A model generated the notes under the pieces. It searched no databases, was not told the origin of the DNA, and saw only the letters and a program-made list of their open reading frames with translations. Of a stretch of DNA of 64,000 nucleotides, positions 50,274-60,048 are shown piece by piece. The translations under genes and the position numbers were made by a program. The first letter of the stretch is position 1, and every line of letters starts with the position of its first letter. The DNA is from Dichloromethanomonas sp964477085 (GTDB lineage: Bacteria; Bacillota; Desulfitobacteriia; Desulfitobacteriales; Syntrophobotulaceae). The stretch spans positions 62,001-126,000 of the forward strand of contig CAYZDF010000001.1 of assembly GCA_964477085.1 (NCBI GenBank). Reading direction: 5' to 3'.

Positions 50274-52364
50274 ATGGCTGAATGGGCTACTTTTAAAGCG
50301 GATAAGGTTCTTAACAAATTATCGGGTCATTTGGGAATGTATCTGCTAATCGGAGTGTTTGGCTGTATGATAGCGAGAGCAAATGTGCTTGGTATCTTTC
50401 CTTTTGCTACCGCCTATATTGCGGTACTTGCAATGAATAAGAATAAGTGGGTGATACCTGCTTTAATAGGAATAATTCTAGGCATTTTTTCGATTCAGGA
50501 TCTTACCCTTTTGGTTGAGGTTATTCCTGGAGCTATGATATGCGCACTTATCATCCCCAAGATTAAAGATCAAAGAGGAGAGGTTATTTTACTCTCTGTT
50601 TTAACAGCTGTATTAACGATTACTCCTGGATTAGTTTATTCGTGGTTCTCTCACAAACTGGGGCAGGAAATGCTTATTATTCAAATTGCTCAGGGTGTTC
50701 TGGCCGCAGGATTTTCGGTTATCTTTTTTTATGCATTTATGCATAGAGACAGTATTATGAAGGGTAACTTCAGCGGCGAACAAGGAATGGTCTGGATTCT
50801 GATGCTAGCCGTGTGTCTTAGCGGGCTGCAGGGATTAGTCATAGGCGAGATTAACCTCCAGATTGTTATTATAAGCTTTTTTATCCTTTATATTTCTGAT
50901 CGGTTTGGGGCCGGTTCAGCAGCTGGGGCAGGAGCGATACTGGGATTTCTCCTCAAGTGGAATTTTGGGATAGAGAACCTTATGGATGCGGGTATCTACG
51001 GTTTATTAGGATTTGTTTGTGGCGGATTTAGAACGTTTGGCAAAATTGGTTTAACCATCTCTTATAGTGCTGCCGTAATGATGATAGCTTACTTTGTCAA
51101 TGAAAGTTTCTTGTCATCTCATCTCTACTCTTCTGCCCTGGGACTATTGCTTTTTATCCTTTTACCCAGGAAGAGAAAGGATAGGACCAGATTTAAAAAG
51201 AAAGTGATGCCTGAGATTGAGACTACCGTCAGTAAGGTCAAAACCTTAGCCGATATTTTTGATCAACTGGCATTTGGCTTCCAGGCGGCAGGACTGGAAC
51301 CTAAATTGAAGCCTGACGTTCCAGAGTTAATGAATGTTTTGGTAGAAAGAATCTGTAAAAACTGCCCTACAGTCAACTACTGTTGGGAAAGAGAATTTTA
51401 CAGGACCTATAATTTTATGTTTGATTTATTTGCGCTTCAGGAAGAGGAAATAGGGTCCACTGATATTGATGAGGCTAGTATACCTCCTGAATGGAGTAAA
51501 TATTGTGGTCGTTTGAAAGAATTAATGCTGGGTGCAAGGTTTATTCTCGAACAACAGAAGGATAGAGAAGTATGGCAAAAAAGATTAGCCTTAAATCGGG
51601 ATGCGTTAGCTGAACAATATCGCAGTGTCTCTCAGGTTATTAGCCACCTGGCTCATGAGTTGCACTCCAAACATAATCTGGAAGAGGGAAAACCTCTTGT
51701 ATGGTCGCGTCAGCATCGATTAATGCTGGACTTAGGAGTAGGCACCTTTATAAAAACAGGAAATGGTATCAGTGGAGATAATTTTTGCACAGTTCCCTTA
51801 TCACCAACGAAAAGTGCCCTAATCGTATGTGACGGGATGGGCGTGGGTGAAGAAGCTGCCAGAATGAGTTCAGCAGCATTGACCATCTTGGAGCAATTGC
51901 TTAGCACTGGCTTTGAGCCTGAAGGTGCAGTTAAAGCTTTGAATTCTATTTTGGTACTTCGTTCACCGGAGGAAAGCTTCGTGACTATTGACATGGCTGT
52001 CTTAAATCTGGAATCCGACAGTGTTCGTTTTATAAAGATCGGAGCAGCCCCTACGTATGTGATTGGAAAAGATAAAGTAGAGATCATTAAAACGTCAAGT
52101 CTTCCTGCGGGGATACTTAATGATATTGACATACCGGTAATGGACAGTGTGTTTAAGAATCAGACCTTGGTGATCGTAACAGATGGCGTTCTTGATGTTG
52201 TTAATAAGGAAGAAGATTGGTTAAAAAACTTCCTGGAGAAGACCAAAGAGATACCAGCTCAGGAATTAGCGGATAGAATCATCAAGGAAGCCATAACACT
52301 ATCCGGAGGCAGCCTGGAAGATGATGGTGTTGTGCTTGTCGTCTCGAGAAAAGATGTACAGTAA
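50274..52364 (+). CDS. spoIIE: Stage II sporulation protein E (PP2C-type serine phosphatase)
   Basis: SpoIIE dephosphorylates SpoIIAA to activate sigma-F in the forespore and links to FtsZ. 696 residues from ATG 50274 (GGAAGAGGTGG upstream): about ten membrane helices (25-310), a cytoplasmic linker with CKNCPTVNYCWERE (about 363-376), and a PP2C domain (about 490-696) with metal ligands in CDGMGVGEEAARMS (D520) and DGVLDVVNKEED. Shorter than the B. subtilis protein (827), mainly in the linker. Confidence 0.95.
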   Translation: MAEWATFKADKVLNKLSGHLGMYLLIGVFGCMIARANVLGIFPFATAYIAVLAMNKNKWVIPALIGIILGIFSIQDLTLLVEVIPGAMICALIIPKIKDQRGEVILLSVLTAVLTITPGLVYSWFSHKLGQEMLIIQIAQGVLAAGFSVIFFYAFMHRDSIMKGNFSGEQGMVWILMLAVCLSGLQGLVIGEINLQIVIISFFILYISDRFGAGSAAGAGAILGFLLKWNFGIENLMDAGIYGLLGFVCGGFRTFGKIGLTISYSAAVMMIAYFVNESFLSSHLYSSALGLLLFILLPRKRKDRTRFKKKVMPEIETTVSKVKTLADIFDQLAFGFQAAGLEPKLKPDVPELMNVLVERICKNCPTVNYCWEREFYRTYNFMFDLFALQEEEIGSTDIDEASIPPEWSKYCGRLKELMLGARFILEQQKDREVWQKRLALNRDALAEQYRSVSQVISHLAHELHSKHNLEEGKPLVWSRQHRLMLDLGVGTFIKTGNGISGDNFCTVPLSPTKSALIVCDGMGVGEEAARMSSAALTILEQLLSTGFEPEGAVKALNSILVLRSPEESFVTIDMAVLNLESDSVRFIKIGAAPTYVIGKDKVEIIKTSSLPAGILNDIDIPVMDSVFKNQTLVIVTDGVLDVVNKEEDWLKNFLEKTKEIPAQELADRIIKEAITLSGGSLEDDGVVLVVSRKDVQ

Positions 52365-52428
52365 GGGATAAATGATAAACAGCTTTAAAGATATAGATAA
52401 AGGCAATGATTACATTTTGACAAGATGG

Positions 52429-52446
52429 TATTTTCCATGGAAAATA
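52429..52446. repeat. Perfect 18-bp palindrome in the tilS upstream region
   Basis: TATTTTCCATGGAAAATA reads the same on both strands. It begins 7 bp after a TTGACA at 52417-52422, where a -10 region would lie, so it has the form of an operator. Confidence 0.7.
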
Positions 52447-52463
52447 TAACTAATAAATATTTA

Positions 52464-52497
52464 CTCCCGTTGCAAGGACGGGAGCAAATCTGTTTTT
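52464..52497 (+). terminator. Hairpin terminator upstream of tilS
   Basis: CTCCCGT / ACGGGAG (52464-52470 and 52478-52484) followed by CAAATCTGTTTTT. It lies 100 bp after the spoIIE stop and could also attenuate tilS, since the palindrome/promoter region is upstream of it. Confidence 0.7.
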
Positions 52498-52526
52498 AGT
52501 CAAACTAGTGGAGGAACACTAAAGCT

Positions 52527-53933
52527 ATGTATTCAAGGTTAAGCGGGGAAGTATTACCCCGATTAATAACACCAAATGTTAAGATACTCACGGCTGTTTC
52601 CGGAGGACCAGACTCTATTGCTTTAGCACATATTATCTGGCGGTATATTGTGGATCATAAGATGCATAATCTAGGGATGATGATTACGCATGTTAATCAT
52701 AAGGTAAGAGAGGAAGCAGAAGAAGAGGCCGAATTAGTGAAAAGATTTGCAGGGGAACTGGGTGTTCCTTTTATCTATCATGTCTTTGACGCCAAAGAGT
52801 ACGCCAAAGTGCAGCAAAAGAGTTTTCAGGAATCATCGAGGGAATGGCGCTATGCTTGCTGGAAGGAGGATATGATCCAATATCAATGTAGTTTATTGGC
52901 GACAGCCCATCACCTTGGAGATCAAGCTGAGACAGTGCTTTATCGCTTGTTGAGAGGCAGCGGAACTGCTGGCTTAGCCGGAATCTATCCGCTAAAAGAC
53001 AATATTATCCGTCCCTTACTTTCAATATCGAAGAAAGAAATATTGGATTACTGTTATACAGAAAAGCTTTCTTATGCACTTGATAAGAGTAACTTTCGGC
53101 CTGATTATGACCGCAATAAAATAAGACTTGAACTTATACCGTTGCTCGAACGGGAATATAATGAAAAAGTTCAGGAAGTTTTGGGGAGAACAGCGGAAAT
53201 ATTGAGGTGGGACGAAGAGTTTATCAGCACTCAGGCAGAATTATATTGGTCAAGATTCTGTAAATACATAGACGATAGTAAGATTGAATTATCGCTTGAA
53301 GCGTGGTCCCAACCAGAAGCTATATTATCTCGAATTCTACGAAAGGCGGCTGCTCTCATCACGGGAGAACCCCGAGGATTAGAATATAAATTTATCAAGA
53401 TGATAATCAACCAAGGAAGAAAAAGTGGTTGGAAGCAAGATTTGCCTGGTTTAAAAGTGAAAAACGAAAGGAATGGGTTTTTCTTTTTTCGGGGAGAATT
53501 AGAGTATGAGACTAACCCAATTCATCAATCGTTGTCTTGCATAGAATATGATATTGAATTAGCCTCTGATCAATGGCATACTATACCGGAACTAGGCTTA
53601 AAAGTTGGAGTTTTCCATAAGCCGATCGTTCATGATTCTGTAGTTTGGCGTACAGAGATTGATATAAAACAGTTGGAGAAACTGGACACCCCCTTAACTT
53701 GTAGGATGAGGAATCCTAAAGATCAAATGTTTTTTAAAAGAATTGGTAATAAATCTATTAAAAAGGTTTTCCAGGAATATCATATTCCTCCTAAGGAGCG
53801 TGAAAGAATACCTTTTTTTGCAGCGGGGAATCAAATCATTTGGATCCCTGGAATCTGCAGAAGCGACAGTCTTTTGCCCCATGATGAAAAGTCGCCGGTT
53901 TTGTACGCGGCTGTTGTCCGAATTGATAGCTAA
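52527..53933 (+). CDS. tilS: tRNA(Ile)-lysidine synthetase
   Basis: TilS converts the wobble cytidine of tRNA(Ile)(CAU) to lysidine, an essential step. 468 residues: the PP-loop SGGPDS (25-30), ITHVNHKVREEAEEEAE, DNIIRPLLSISKKEI and the C-terminal TilS_C domain (about 385-468). Start ATG 52527 with GGAGG upstream. In Bacillus and many Firmicutes hprT follows; here ftsH follows directly after 103 bp. Confidence 0.95.
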   Translation: MYSRLSGEVLPRLITPNVKILTAVSGGPDSIALAHIIWRYIVDHKMHNLGMMITHVNHKVREEAEEEAELVKRFAGELGVPFIYHVFDAKEYAKVQQKSFQESSREWRYACWKEDMIQYQCSLLATAHHLGDQAETVLYRLLRGSGTAGLAGIYPLKDNIIRPLLSISKKEILDYCYTEKLSYALDKSNFRPDYDRNKIRLELIPLLEREYNEKVQEVLGRTAEILRWDEEFISTQAELYWSRFCKYIDDSKIELSLEAWSQPEAILSRILRKAAALITGEPRGLEYKFIKMIINQGRKSGWKQDLPGLKVKNERNGFFFFRGELEYETNPIHQSLSCIEYDIELASDQWHTIPELGLKVGVFHKPIVHDSVVWRTEIDIKQLEKLDTPLTCRMRNPKDQMFFKRIGNKSIKKVFQEYHIPPKERERIPFFAAGNQIIWIPGICRSDSLLPHDEKSPVLYAAVVRIDS

Positions 53934-53950
53934 CTCTTAGTTTGTATTGA

Positions 53951-53979
53951 TTGTAAAAGAAATATCCCCATGTTATAAT
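53951..53979 (+). promoter_or_regulatory. Sigma-A promoter of ftsH
   Basis: TTGTAA (53951-53956), 17-bp spacer, TATAAT (53974-53979), 58 bp before the ftsH start. Confidence 0.65.
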
Positions 53980-54036
53980 ATCCATATTGTTTTTTGATGG
54001 ACATTAGTTTTTCCGTAAGAGAGGAGGGTCTCCGGA

Positions 54037-55980
54037 TTGAAAATATTTAAAAATGTTGCAATATATATGCTTGTCTTTTTACTTGCGATTCTGCTTTTTA
54101 AGTGGGCTAGTACCCCTGCTAAAACGGATACAAGCCTCAATTACAATGAGTTTAAGCAGGCAGTTAACTCTGGCATAGTAAGCCAGGTTTCGGTAGTGGT
54201 CAATGATACCACTAGTGTCTACACCGTCAAAATGAAAGATGGTAAGACCTATGAAGTGACAGGTATTACAGGTGACCAAAAATTACTTGATGATCTTGAA
54301 AAACAGAATATCAATCTTAATTTCTCGCCTCCGGATTCACCGCCATGGTGGTTTTCGGTACTTCCGACACTAGTCATGTTCCTGATCATTTTCGGGATAT
54401 TCTTTTATATGATGCAACAGACCCAGGGTGGGGGAAGTAAAGTCATGCAATTTGGTAAAAGCCGTGCCCGTTTGGTAACTGACGATCGAAAATATACATT
54501 TAAAGATGTTGCCGGAGCGGATGAGGTTAAAGAAGAATTGGAAGAGATTGTAGAATTTTTAAAATTACCCCGTAAATTTAACGAAATTGGAGCCAAGATA
54601 CCAAAAGGAGTGCTTCTTTTTGGACCTCCGGGAACAGGTAAAACACTTCTGGCCAAAGCAGTTTCGGGTGAAGCAGGTGTTCCCTTCTTCAGTATTAGCG
54701 GATCAGACTTTGTTGAGATGTTTGTCGGTGTCGGCGCCTCTCGTGTTCGTGATTTATTCGAACAAGCCAAAAAAAATTCTCCCTGTATTGTATTCATTGA
54801 TGAGATTGATGCCGTTGGTCGCCAACGTGGAGCGGGTCTTGGCGGTGGACATGATGAAAGAGAGCAAACACTTAACCAGCTTCTTGTGGAGATGGATGGT
54901 TTTAATGGTAACGACGGAATTATTATCATAGCAGCGACTAACCGTCCAGACATCCTGGACCCGGCACTTCTCCGGCCAGGACGTTTTGACAGGCAGGTTA
55001 TTGTCAATGTTCCTGATATTAAGGGACGTGAAGAAATCTTAAAAGTACACGTTAAAGGTAAACCTCTGGCTTCAGGTGTCAATCTTGAAGTACTAGCTCG
55101 CAGAACACCGGGCTTTACAGGTGCAGATCTGGCTAATCTGGTTAATGAAGCTGCGCTGCTGTCAGCACGCCGTAATGAAACGAAGATCAGTATGAAGTCT
55201 CTGGAAGACTCTATTGAGAGGGTTATTGCCGGTCCGGAAAAGAAAAGCCGTGTGATCAGTGAATTCGAGAAGAAACTCGTTTCTTATCATGAGGCTGGAC
55301 ATGCACTTCTCGGGGAATATCTTCCGCATACCGATCCCCTTCATAAAGTATCGATCATTCCCAGAGGCAGGGCAGGGGGATATACTTTGCTTCTTCCCAA
55401 GGAAGATCGAAACTATATGACCAAATCTCAACTACTTGACCAAGTTACTATGCTTTTAGGTGGAAGAGTTGCTGAAGCATTGGTACTTCATGAGATCAGC
55501 ACAGGTGCTTCCAATGATCTGGAAAGAGCAACTGGTATTGTTAGAAAAATGATTACTGAACTTGGTATGTCAGAAGAGTTAGGTCCTGTAACCTTCGGGC
55601 ACAAAGAGGAACAGGTCTTTTTAGGAAGAGATATAGCCAGAGACCGTAACTACAGTGAATCCGTCGCCCAAGCCATTGATAATGAAGTACGCCGGATCAT
55701 TGATGAATCATATCAGAAGGCTCAGGATATTATTATCGAGAAGATGGATATTCTTCACGCCATAGCTCAGGCTCTCATGGAGAATGAAACATTAGAAGCA
55801 GAAGGATTCCGTGAAATCATAGGGCGTTTTGATGACTCTCGTATACAAGAAACAATGCATACAGTAGAAGCTGTGTCACCTACTATAACGACAGATGACA
55901 AGAATACGAGTACACCGCAAATGGAGTGCTATACAGCAAATTCAGATGAAAAGACAGAACTCCAACCAGAAGATAAATAA
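54037..55980 (+). CDS. ftsH: ATP-dependent zinc metalloprotease FtsH
   Basis: A membrane-bound AAA+ protease for quality control of membrane and regulatory proteins. 647 residues: helix 1 (about 7-24), extracytoplasmic segment, helix 2 (about 110-128), Walker A GPPGTGKT (196-203), Walker B FIDEIDAVG, SRH NRPDILDPALLRPGRFDRQ, zinc site HEAGH (418-422) and third ligand region in TGASNDLERAT. Start TTG 54037 with GAGGAGGG upstream. Confidence 0.97.
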   Translation: MKIFKNVAIYMLVFLLAILLFKWASTPAKTDTSLNYNEFKQAVNSGIVSQVSVVVNDTTSVYTVKMKDGKTYEVTGITGDQKLLDDLEKQNINLNFSPPDSPPWWFSVLPTLVMFLIIFGIFFYMMQQTQGGGSKVMQFGKSRARLVTDDRKYTFKDVAGADEVKEELEEIVEFLKLPRKFNEIGAKIPKGVLLFGPPGTGKTLLAKAVSGEAGVPFFSISGSDFVEMFVGVGASRVRDLFEQAKKNSPCIVFIDEIDAVGRQRGAGLGGGHDEREQTLNQLLVEMDGFNGNDGIIIIAATNRPDILDPALLRPGRFDRQVIVNVPDIKGREEILKVHVKGKPLASGVNLEVLARRTPGFTGADLANLVNEAALLSARRNETKISMKSLEDSIERVIAGPEKKSRVISEFEKKLVSYHEAGHALLGEYLPHTDPLHKVSIIPRGRAGGYTLLLPKEDRNYMTKSQLLDQVTMLLGGRVAEALVLHEISTGASNDLERATGIVRKMITELGMSEELGPVTFGHKEEQVFLGRDIARDRNYSESVAQAIDNEVRRIIDESYQKAQDIIIEKMDILHAIAQALMENETLEAEGFREIIGRFDDSRIQETMHTVEAVSPTITTDDKNTSTPQMECYTANSDEKTELQPEDK

Positions 55981-56024
55981 ACTAATCAAAAATAAAAGGG
56001 TTTAGATTTGAAGGAGGATTTACA

Positions 56025-56474
56025 GTGGAAAAAACGTTTCTTATGCTTAAACCGGATGCAGTGCAAAGAGGATTGATCGGAGAAATCATCACAAGATTTG
56101 AAAAAAAGGGTTTTAAACTCGTCGCCTTAAAATTATTACAGGTCGATCGTAATCTTGCTGAAGAACATTATAAAGAACACAAAGGTAAAGGCTTCTTTGA
56201 ACCTACTGTACAATACATTATGTCTTCTCCAGTTGTAGCAATGGTATGGGAAGGCAAGAATGTTGTTTCAATGGCCAGAGAGATGATGGGAGCAACAAAT
56301 CCAGCGAATGCCGGACCAGGTTCCATTAGAGGAAGCTATGCCATGGATATCAGCAGGAATGTCATTCACGGTTCAGATTCGGTTGAAAGCGCAGAACGGG
56401 AAATTTCCTTGTACTTCAGCCCGGATGAGATTCTTTCTTATCAAAAAACGGGGGAAGAATGGCTGAGTGAATAA
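56025..56474 (+). CDS. ndk: Nucleoside diphosphate kinase
   Basis: Balances NTP pools by phosphotransfer through an active-site histidine. 149 residues: KTFLMLKPDAVQRGLIGEII and NVIHGSDSVESAEREI with the catalytic His. Start GTG 56025 with GGAGG upstream. Follows ftsH after 44 bp. Confidence 0.97.
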   Translation: MEKTFLMLKPDAVQRGLIGEIITRFEKKGFKLVALKLLQVDRNLAEEHYKEHKGKGFFEPTVQYIMSSPVVAMVWEGKNVVSMAREMMGATNPANAGPGSIRGSYAMDISRNVIHGSDSVESAEREISLYFSPDEILSYQKTGEEWLSE

Positions 56475-56481
56475 TACAAGG

Positions 56482-56505
56482 GACACCCTACTCGGGTGTC
56501 TTTTC
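56482..56505 (+). terminator. Terminator of ndk
   Basis: GACACCC TACTC GGGTGTC followed by TTTTCG. Confidence 0.8.
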
Positions 56506-56569
56506 GATAAATATGCAGCCCTTAGTATATTGTGATTTTTTTAGTTAACACAGATAGGGGTGAAGCGAG

Positions 56570-57277
56570 ATGCGGGGTAAAAAGAATACAGCATTAAGCC
56601 TGATTACGATAGGTATGGTCATTATCGGGATATTCTCTTTGACACTGGTAAAAGCGTATTATCAGGCTAATCAGGATTCTCAGCGTCCGGATGCCAGCTT
56701 ACCTAGTCTACTCCAGCTTGAATTGGAGAATGAACAGTTAGCCAAAGAAAATGATAAACTATGGGGGGAACTGACAAGACTGCAAGCAGGGCAAAGTGCG
56801 GCAGCTCTCGCTTCCCAACAGCTGGATGAAGCAACAAGGAATGCTGGGCTGACAAAGCTAACTGGTCCAGGAATTATGATTATTTTGGATGATTCTGATC
56901 TGGATCGTAACTCAGAATATGGCTATTATGTTATTCACGAGGAGTATCTTCGAACCTTAATCAACATTTTATGGAACGGTGGCGCAGAAGCGATAGCTGT
57001 CAATAACCAGCGAATAACGACACACACAGAGATATTTTGTAGTGGAGCGTTCATTCAGATCAACGGTACCAGGCAGATGCCACCCTATCGTATTGCCGCG
57101 ATCGGTAATCAGGAAAACCTCAAGTCCGCTTTGCAATTTTATTTTTGGGATAAGCTTGGAGAATACCAACAGCTTTATGGTATTACCCGAAAACTGGAGA
57201 TTCCTACTGAGTCTCTTACAGTACCGGCTAGTAAACAGCAGAGCTATCGGTTTGCAGAGCCAGTAAAGGAGGGATAG
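56570..57277 (+). CDS. DUF881 protein (membrane-anchored, first copy)
   Basis: 235 residues: N-terminal membrane helix (about 9-30), coiled coil (about 50-80), and a DUF881 domain (about 90-230) with TGPGIMIILDDSD, LINILWNGGAEAIAVNNQRI and IAAIGNQENLKSAL. DUF881 proteins (YlxW/YlxX type) occur near divisome and sporulation genes; function unknown. ATG 56570 is preceded by GGGGTG. The second copy starts one base after the stop. Confidence 0.88.
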   Translation: MRGKKNTALSLITIGMVIIGIFSLTLVKAYYQANQDSQRPDASLPSLLQLELENEQLAKENDKLWGELTRLQAGQSAAALASQQLDEATRNAGLTKLTGPGIMIILDDSDLDRNSEYGYYVIHEEYLRTLINILWNGGAEAIAVNNQRITTHTEIFCSGAFIQINGTRQMPPYRIAAIGNQENLKSALQFYFWDKLGEYQQLYGITRKLEIPTESLTVPASKQQSYRFAEPVKEG

Positions 57278-57278
57278 G

Positions 57279-57989
57279 ATGTTCAATAAGCATATTATAA
57301 CCGTAGCTACCATTGCTGCTGTTGCTATCGGCTTCCTCGTCTCTCTTCAGTTTCAGGCCCAACAAGAGGTTGACTATGCTCAGCAAATTCAACAAGAAAG
57401 AATGGCTCAGGCGAAGTCTGTTCTGCATGGATTGCAAGACAAAAACAAGGCTCTTCAGGATGAATACAAGAGACTCACTGAGGAGTTAGAAAAATACCGA
57501 AACAAAGAGATCAATAACCCATTTCTAATGGCCCGCTTAGATCAATTAAAAGTAATGGATGGAACTATTGAGGTTAAAGGATCAGGCGTAAGAATGGTAA
57601 TTCAGGATAGTGGACAGGATATTCATGTCCTCTTTCCCTTAAATACGGACGATTTACGTCGGATTGTCAATACCTTGCGCTTTGCAGGAGCAGAAGCCAT
57701 AAGCATCAATGGCCAAAGAGTTGTCGGCAGCTCTTCAATAGTCATGAGCGGAACATCGACTGTCCTTGTCAATTCAGTTCCGATCAGTAGAGTGGGCGGA
57801 ACCGCCTATGAGATACTAGCCATAGGCGACCAAGAGATTCTTGTCGATTATCTAACCAAGCTTGAGGCTCTTCCGTTGAAGCAGGTAGGGATGAAAGTGG
57901 ACATCGTACGTGAAATCATCACCATACCTTCATATAAAGGCGGATACAAGTTTGAATTTGCCCAAAAGGCAGAAGTAACCACCCCTTAG
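57279..57989 (+). CDS. DUF881 protein (second copy)
   Basis: 236 residues with the same plan as its upstream neighbour: membrane helix (about 7-23), coiled coil (about 25-75), and DUF881 domain with VKGSGVRMVIQDSG, RFAGAEAISINGQRVVG and ILAIGDQEILVDYL. The two are diverged tandem paralogues translated from adjacent cistrons and may form a hetero-oligomer. ATG 57279 follows AAAGGAGGG. A terminator follows. Confidence 0.88.
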   Translation: MFNKHIITVATIAAVAIGFLVSLQFQAQQEVDYAQQIQQERMAQAKSVLHGLQDKNKALQDEYKRLTEELEKYRNKEINNPFLMARLDQLKVMDGTIEVKGSGVRMVIQDSGQDIHVLFPLNTDDLRRIVNTLRFAGAEAISINGQRVVGSSSIVMSGTSTVLVNSVPISRVGGTAYEILAIGDQEILVDYLTKLEALPLKQVGMKVDIVREIITIPSYKGGYKFEFAQKAEVTTP

Positions 57990-58070
57990 ACCATGGAAGG
58001 TGACTAAAAAGTTCATAATCGATGGACAAATGTATGTGCATTGAAGATAATAATAGTATATAATCAATAG

Positions 58071-58107
58071 AGCAGTTTGCTGCTGACAGAAAAAGCGAAC
58101 TGCTTTT
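58071..58107 (+). terminator. Terminator of the DUF881 pair
   Basis: AGCAGTTTGC / GCGAACTGCT (one G-U pair) followed by TTTTACTC; 82 bp after the second stop. Confidence 0.75.
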
Positions 58108-58163
58108 ACTCTACCCGGGATAACCTAAATATAATATATAAATAACACAAGGAGTGAACGAAG

Positions 58164-59834
58164 TTGAAAACCGATATCCAAATTGCACAGGAAGCAAAAA
58201 TGAAGCCAATCGGTGAAATCGCATCGATGATTGGGCTTACAGAAGATGATTTGGAGTACTATGGTAAGTACAAAGCCAAAATACGCTTGGATATTTGGCA
58301 AAGGGTTACAGATAAACCAAATGGTAAGCTTATTCTGGTAACAGCCATAAATCCAACTCCAGCAGGAGAGGGGAAGACAACAACCACCGTAGGCCTGGGA
58401 CAAGCTATGATGAAGTTAGGAAAGAAGTCCATGATCGCTTTACGCGAACCTTCTCTAGGCCCGTGCTTTGGAATAAAAGGAGGGGCGGCAGGAGGCGGAT
58501 ATGCACAGGCCGTTCCCATGGAGGATATTAACCTTCATTTTACCGGTGATTTCCACGCTATTACATCAGCGCATAATTTACTGGCAGCGATGATTGATAA
58601 CTCTATCCAACAAGGTAATCCGTTAAATATTGATCCCAGACAGGTTGTTTTCCGCAGAGTTATGGATATGAACGATCGGGCTCTTCGCAATATCGTGATA
58701 GGACTGGGTGGCAAGATGGATGGCGTTCCTCGTCAGAATGGGTTCGACATTACCGTTGCCTCTGAGGTCATGGCTATCCTTTGTCTCGCTGATGATCTCA
58801 TGGACTTAAAAGAAAGATTCGCCCGGATTGTTGTAGCCTATACCTATAACGGTGAGCCTATAACCGCCAGGGATCTAGAGGCTCAAGGTGCAATGGCCTT
58901 ATTGATGAAAGATGCGATTAAACCTAACCTGGTACAGACTTTAGAAAACACCCCCGTATTTATTCATGGTGGACCATTTGCTAATATTGCGCATGGCTGT
59001 AACAGTGTTGTAGCCACGAAGCTTGGACTGAAGCTCACAGACTACTTAATTACCGAAGCCGGTTTCGGAGCAGACCTTGGTGCCGAAAAGTTTTATAATC
59101 TCAAGTGTCGTTATGCAGGATTAAAACCTGATTTAACTGTTATTGTAGCTACAGTCAGAGCCCTTAAGCTAAATGGTGGGGTTGCCAAAGAGAATTTAGG
59201 AACAGAGAACTTGGAGGCATTAAGCAAGGGTATTGTAAACCTTGAAAAACATATCGAGAATATTGCTAAATTTGGAGTTCCTGCCGTCGTAGCCATTAAC
59301 CGTTTTCCAACAGACACCCCAGCAGAACTTGACTTTATCCGTGAAAGGTGTTTCAAGCGGGGAGTTGAGGTTGCACTGTCAGAAGTATTTACTAAAGGCG
59401 GTGAAGGTGGTATTCAACTGGCGGAAACTGTCCTCAAAACGTTAGAAAGTAAAGAATCTGACTTCCAATTATTATATGAACTTGAAGATTCCATTCCGGT
59501 CAAGATCGAAAAGATCTGCAAAGAAATTTATGGGGCAGACAGTGTTTCTTTCTCTAAAGAAGCAGAAACCGCAATGAAAAAATATGAAGAACTTGGCTAT
59601 GGAAAACTACCTGTCTGCATGGCTAAAACCCAGTATTCACTTTCGGATGATCCGACTAAACTGGGACGTCCAACAGGGTTTTCCATTACAGTCAGGGAAC
59701 TGCGTCTTTCGGCGGGAGCAGGCTTCCTGGTTGCCATCACCGGAGCGATTATGACCATGCCGGGATTACCTAAAAGACCTGCAGCTATGAATATGGATAT
59801 AGACTCGGAGGGGAAAATTCAGGGACTGTTCTAA
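58164..59834 (+). CDS. fhs: Formate-tetrahydrofolate ligase
   Basis: Makes 10-formyl-THF from formate, THF and ATP; in acetogens and many Clostridia it is a step of the Wood-Ljungdahl methyl branch, and elsewhere it feeds one-carbon metabolism. 556 residues: TAINPTPAGEGKTTTTVGLG (about 53-72), LREPSLGPCFGIKGGAAGGG, FGADLGAEKF. Start TTG 58164 with AAGGAG upstream. It precedes the folate synthesis genes and is followed by its own terminator. Confidence 0.97.
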   Translation: MKTDIQIAQEAKMKPIGEIASMIGLTEDDLEYYGKYKAKIRLDIWQRVTDKPNGKLILVTAINPTPAGEGKTTTTVGLGQAMMKLGKKSMIALREPSLGPCFGIKGGAAGGGYAQAVPMEDINLHFTGDFHAITSAHNLLAAMIDNSIQQGNPLNIDPRQVVFRRVMDMNDRALRNIVIGLGGKMDGVPRQNGFDITVASEVMAILCLADDLMDLKERFARIVVAYTYNGEPITARDLEAQGAMALLMKDAIKPNLVQTLENTPVFIHGGPFANIAHGCNSVVATKLGLKLTDYLITEAGFGADLGAEKFYNLKCRYAGLKPDLTVIVATVRALKLNGGVAKENLGTENLEALSKGIVNLEKHIENIAKFGVPAVVAINRFPTDTPAELDFIRERCFKRGVEVALSEVFTKGGEGGIQLAETVLKTLESKESDFQLLYELEDSIPVKIEKICKEIYGADSVSFSKEAETAMKKYEELGYGKLPVCMAKTQYSLSDDPTKLGRPTGFSITVRELRLSAGAGFLVAITGAIMTMPGLPKRPAAMNMDIDSEGKIQGLF

Positions 59835-59914
59835 AACCTCAGTGAGATAATCTACTCTGAATGAAAGTAAAACCAACTTGAGGAATACCGACTTGGGAAA
59901 TATGTATCATGTAT

Positions 59915-59946
59915 GAGAGGAGGTTAAAATAACCTTCTCTCTTATT
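59915..59946 (+). terminator. Terminator of fhs
   Basis: GAGAGGAGGTTA AAA TAACCTTCTCTC (12-bp stem, one G-U pair), then TTATTGTC. Confidence 0.75.
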
Positions 59947-60048
59947 GTCAACACTACTTGCCAAATAGTACTAATCATCATTATACTGATGAGAAAAGAC
60001 TTAAGGCCAAACAATTGCATTACAATGTATTTAAAGGGAGGGAAACCT

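Noticed and set aside
54405..55082. 225-residue antisense ORF over ftsH
   Set aside because: It lies wholly inside ftsH in the opposite strand, is Ser/Pro/Thr-rich as expected from the complement of a coding frame, and has no ribosome site.
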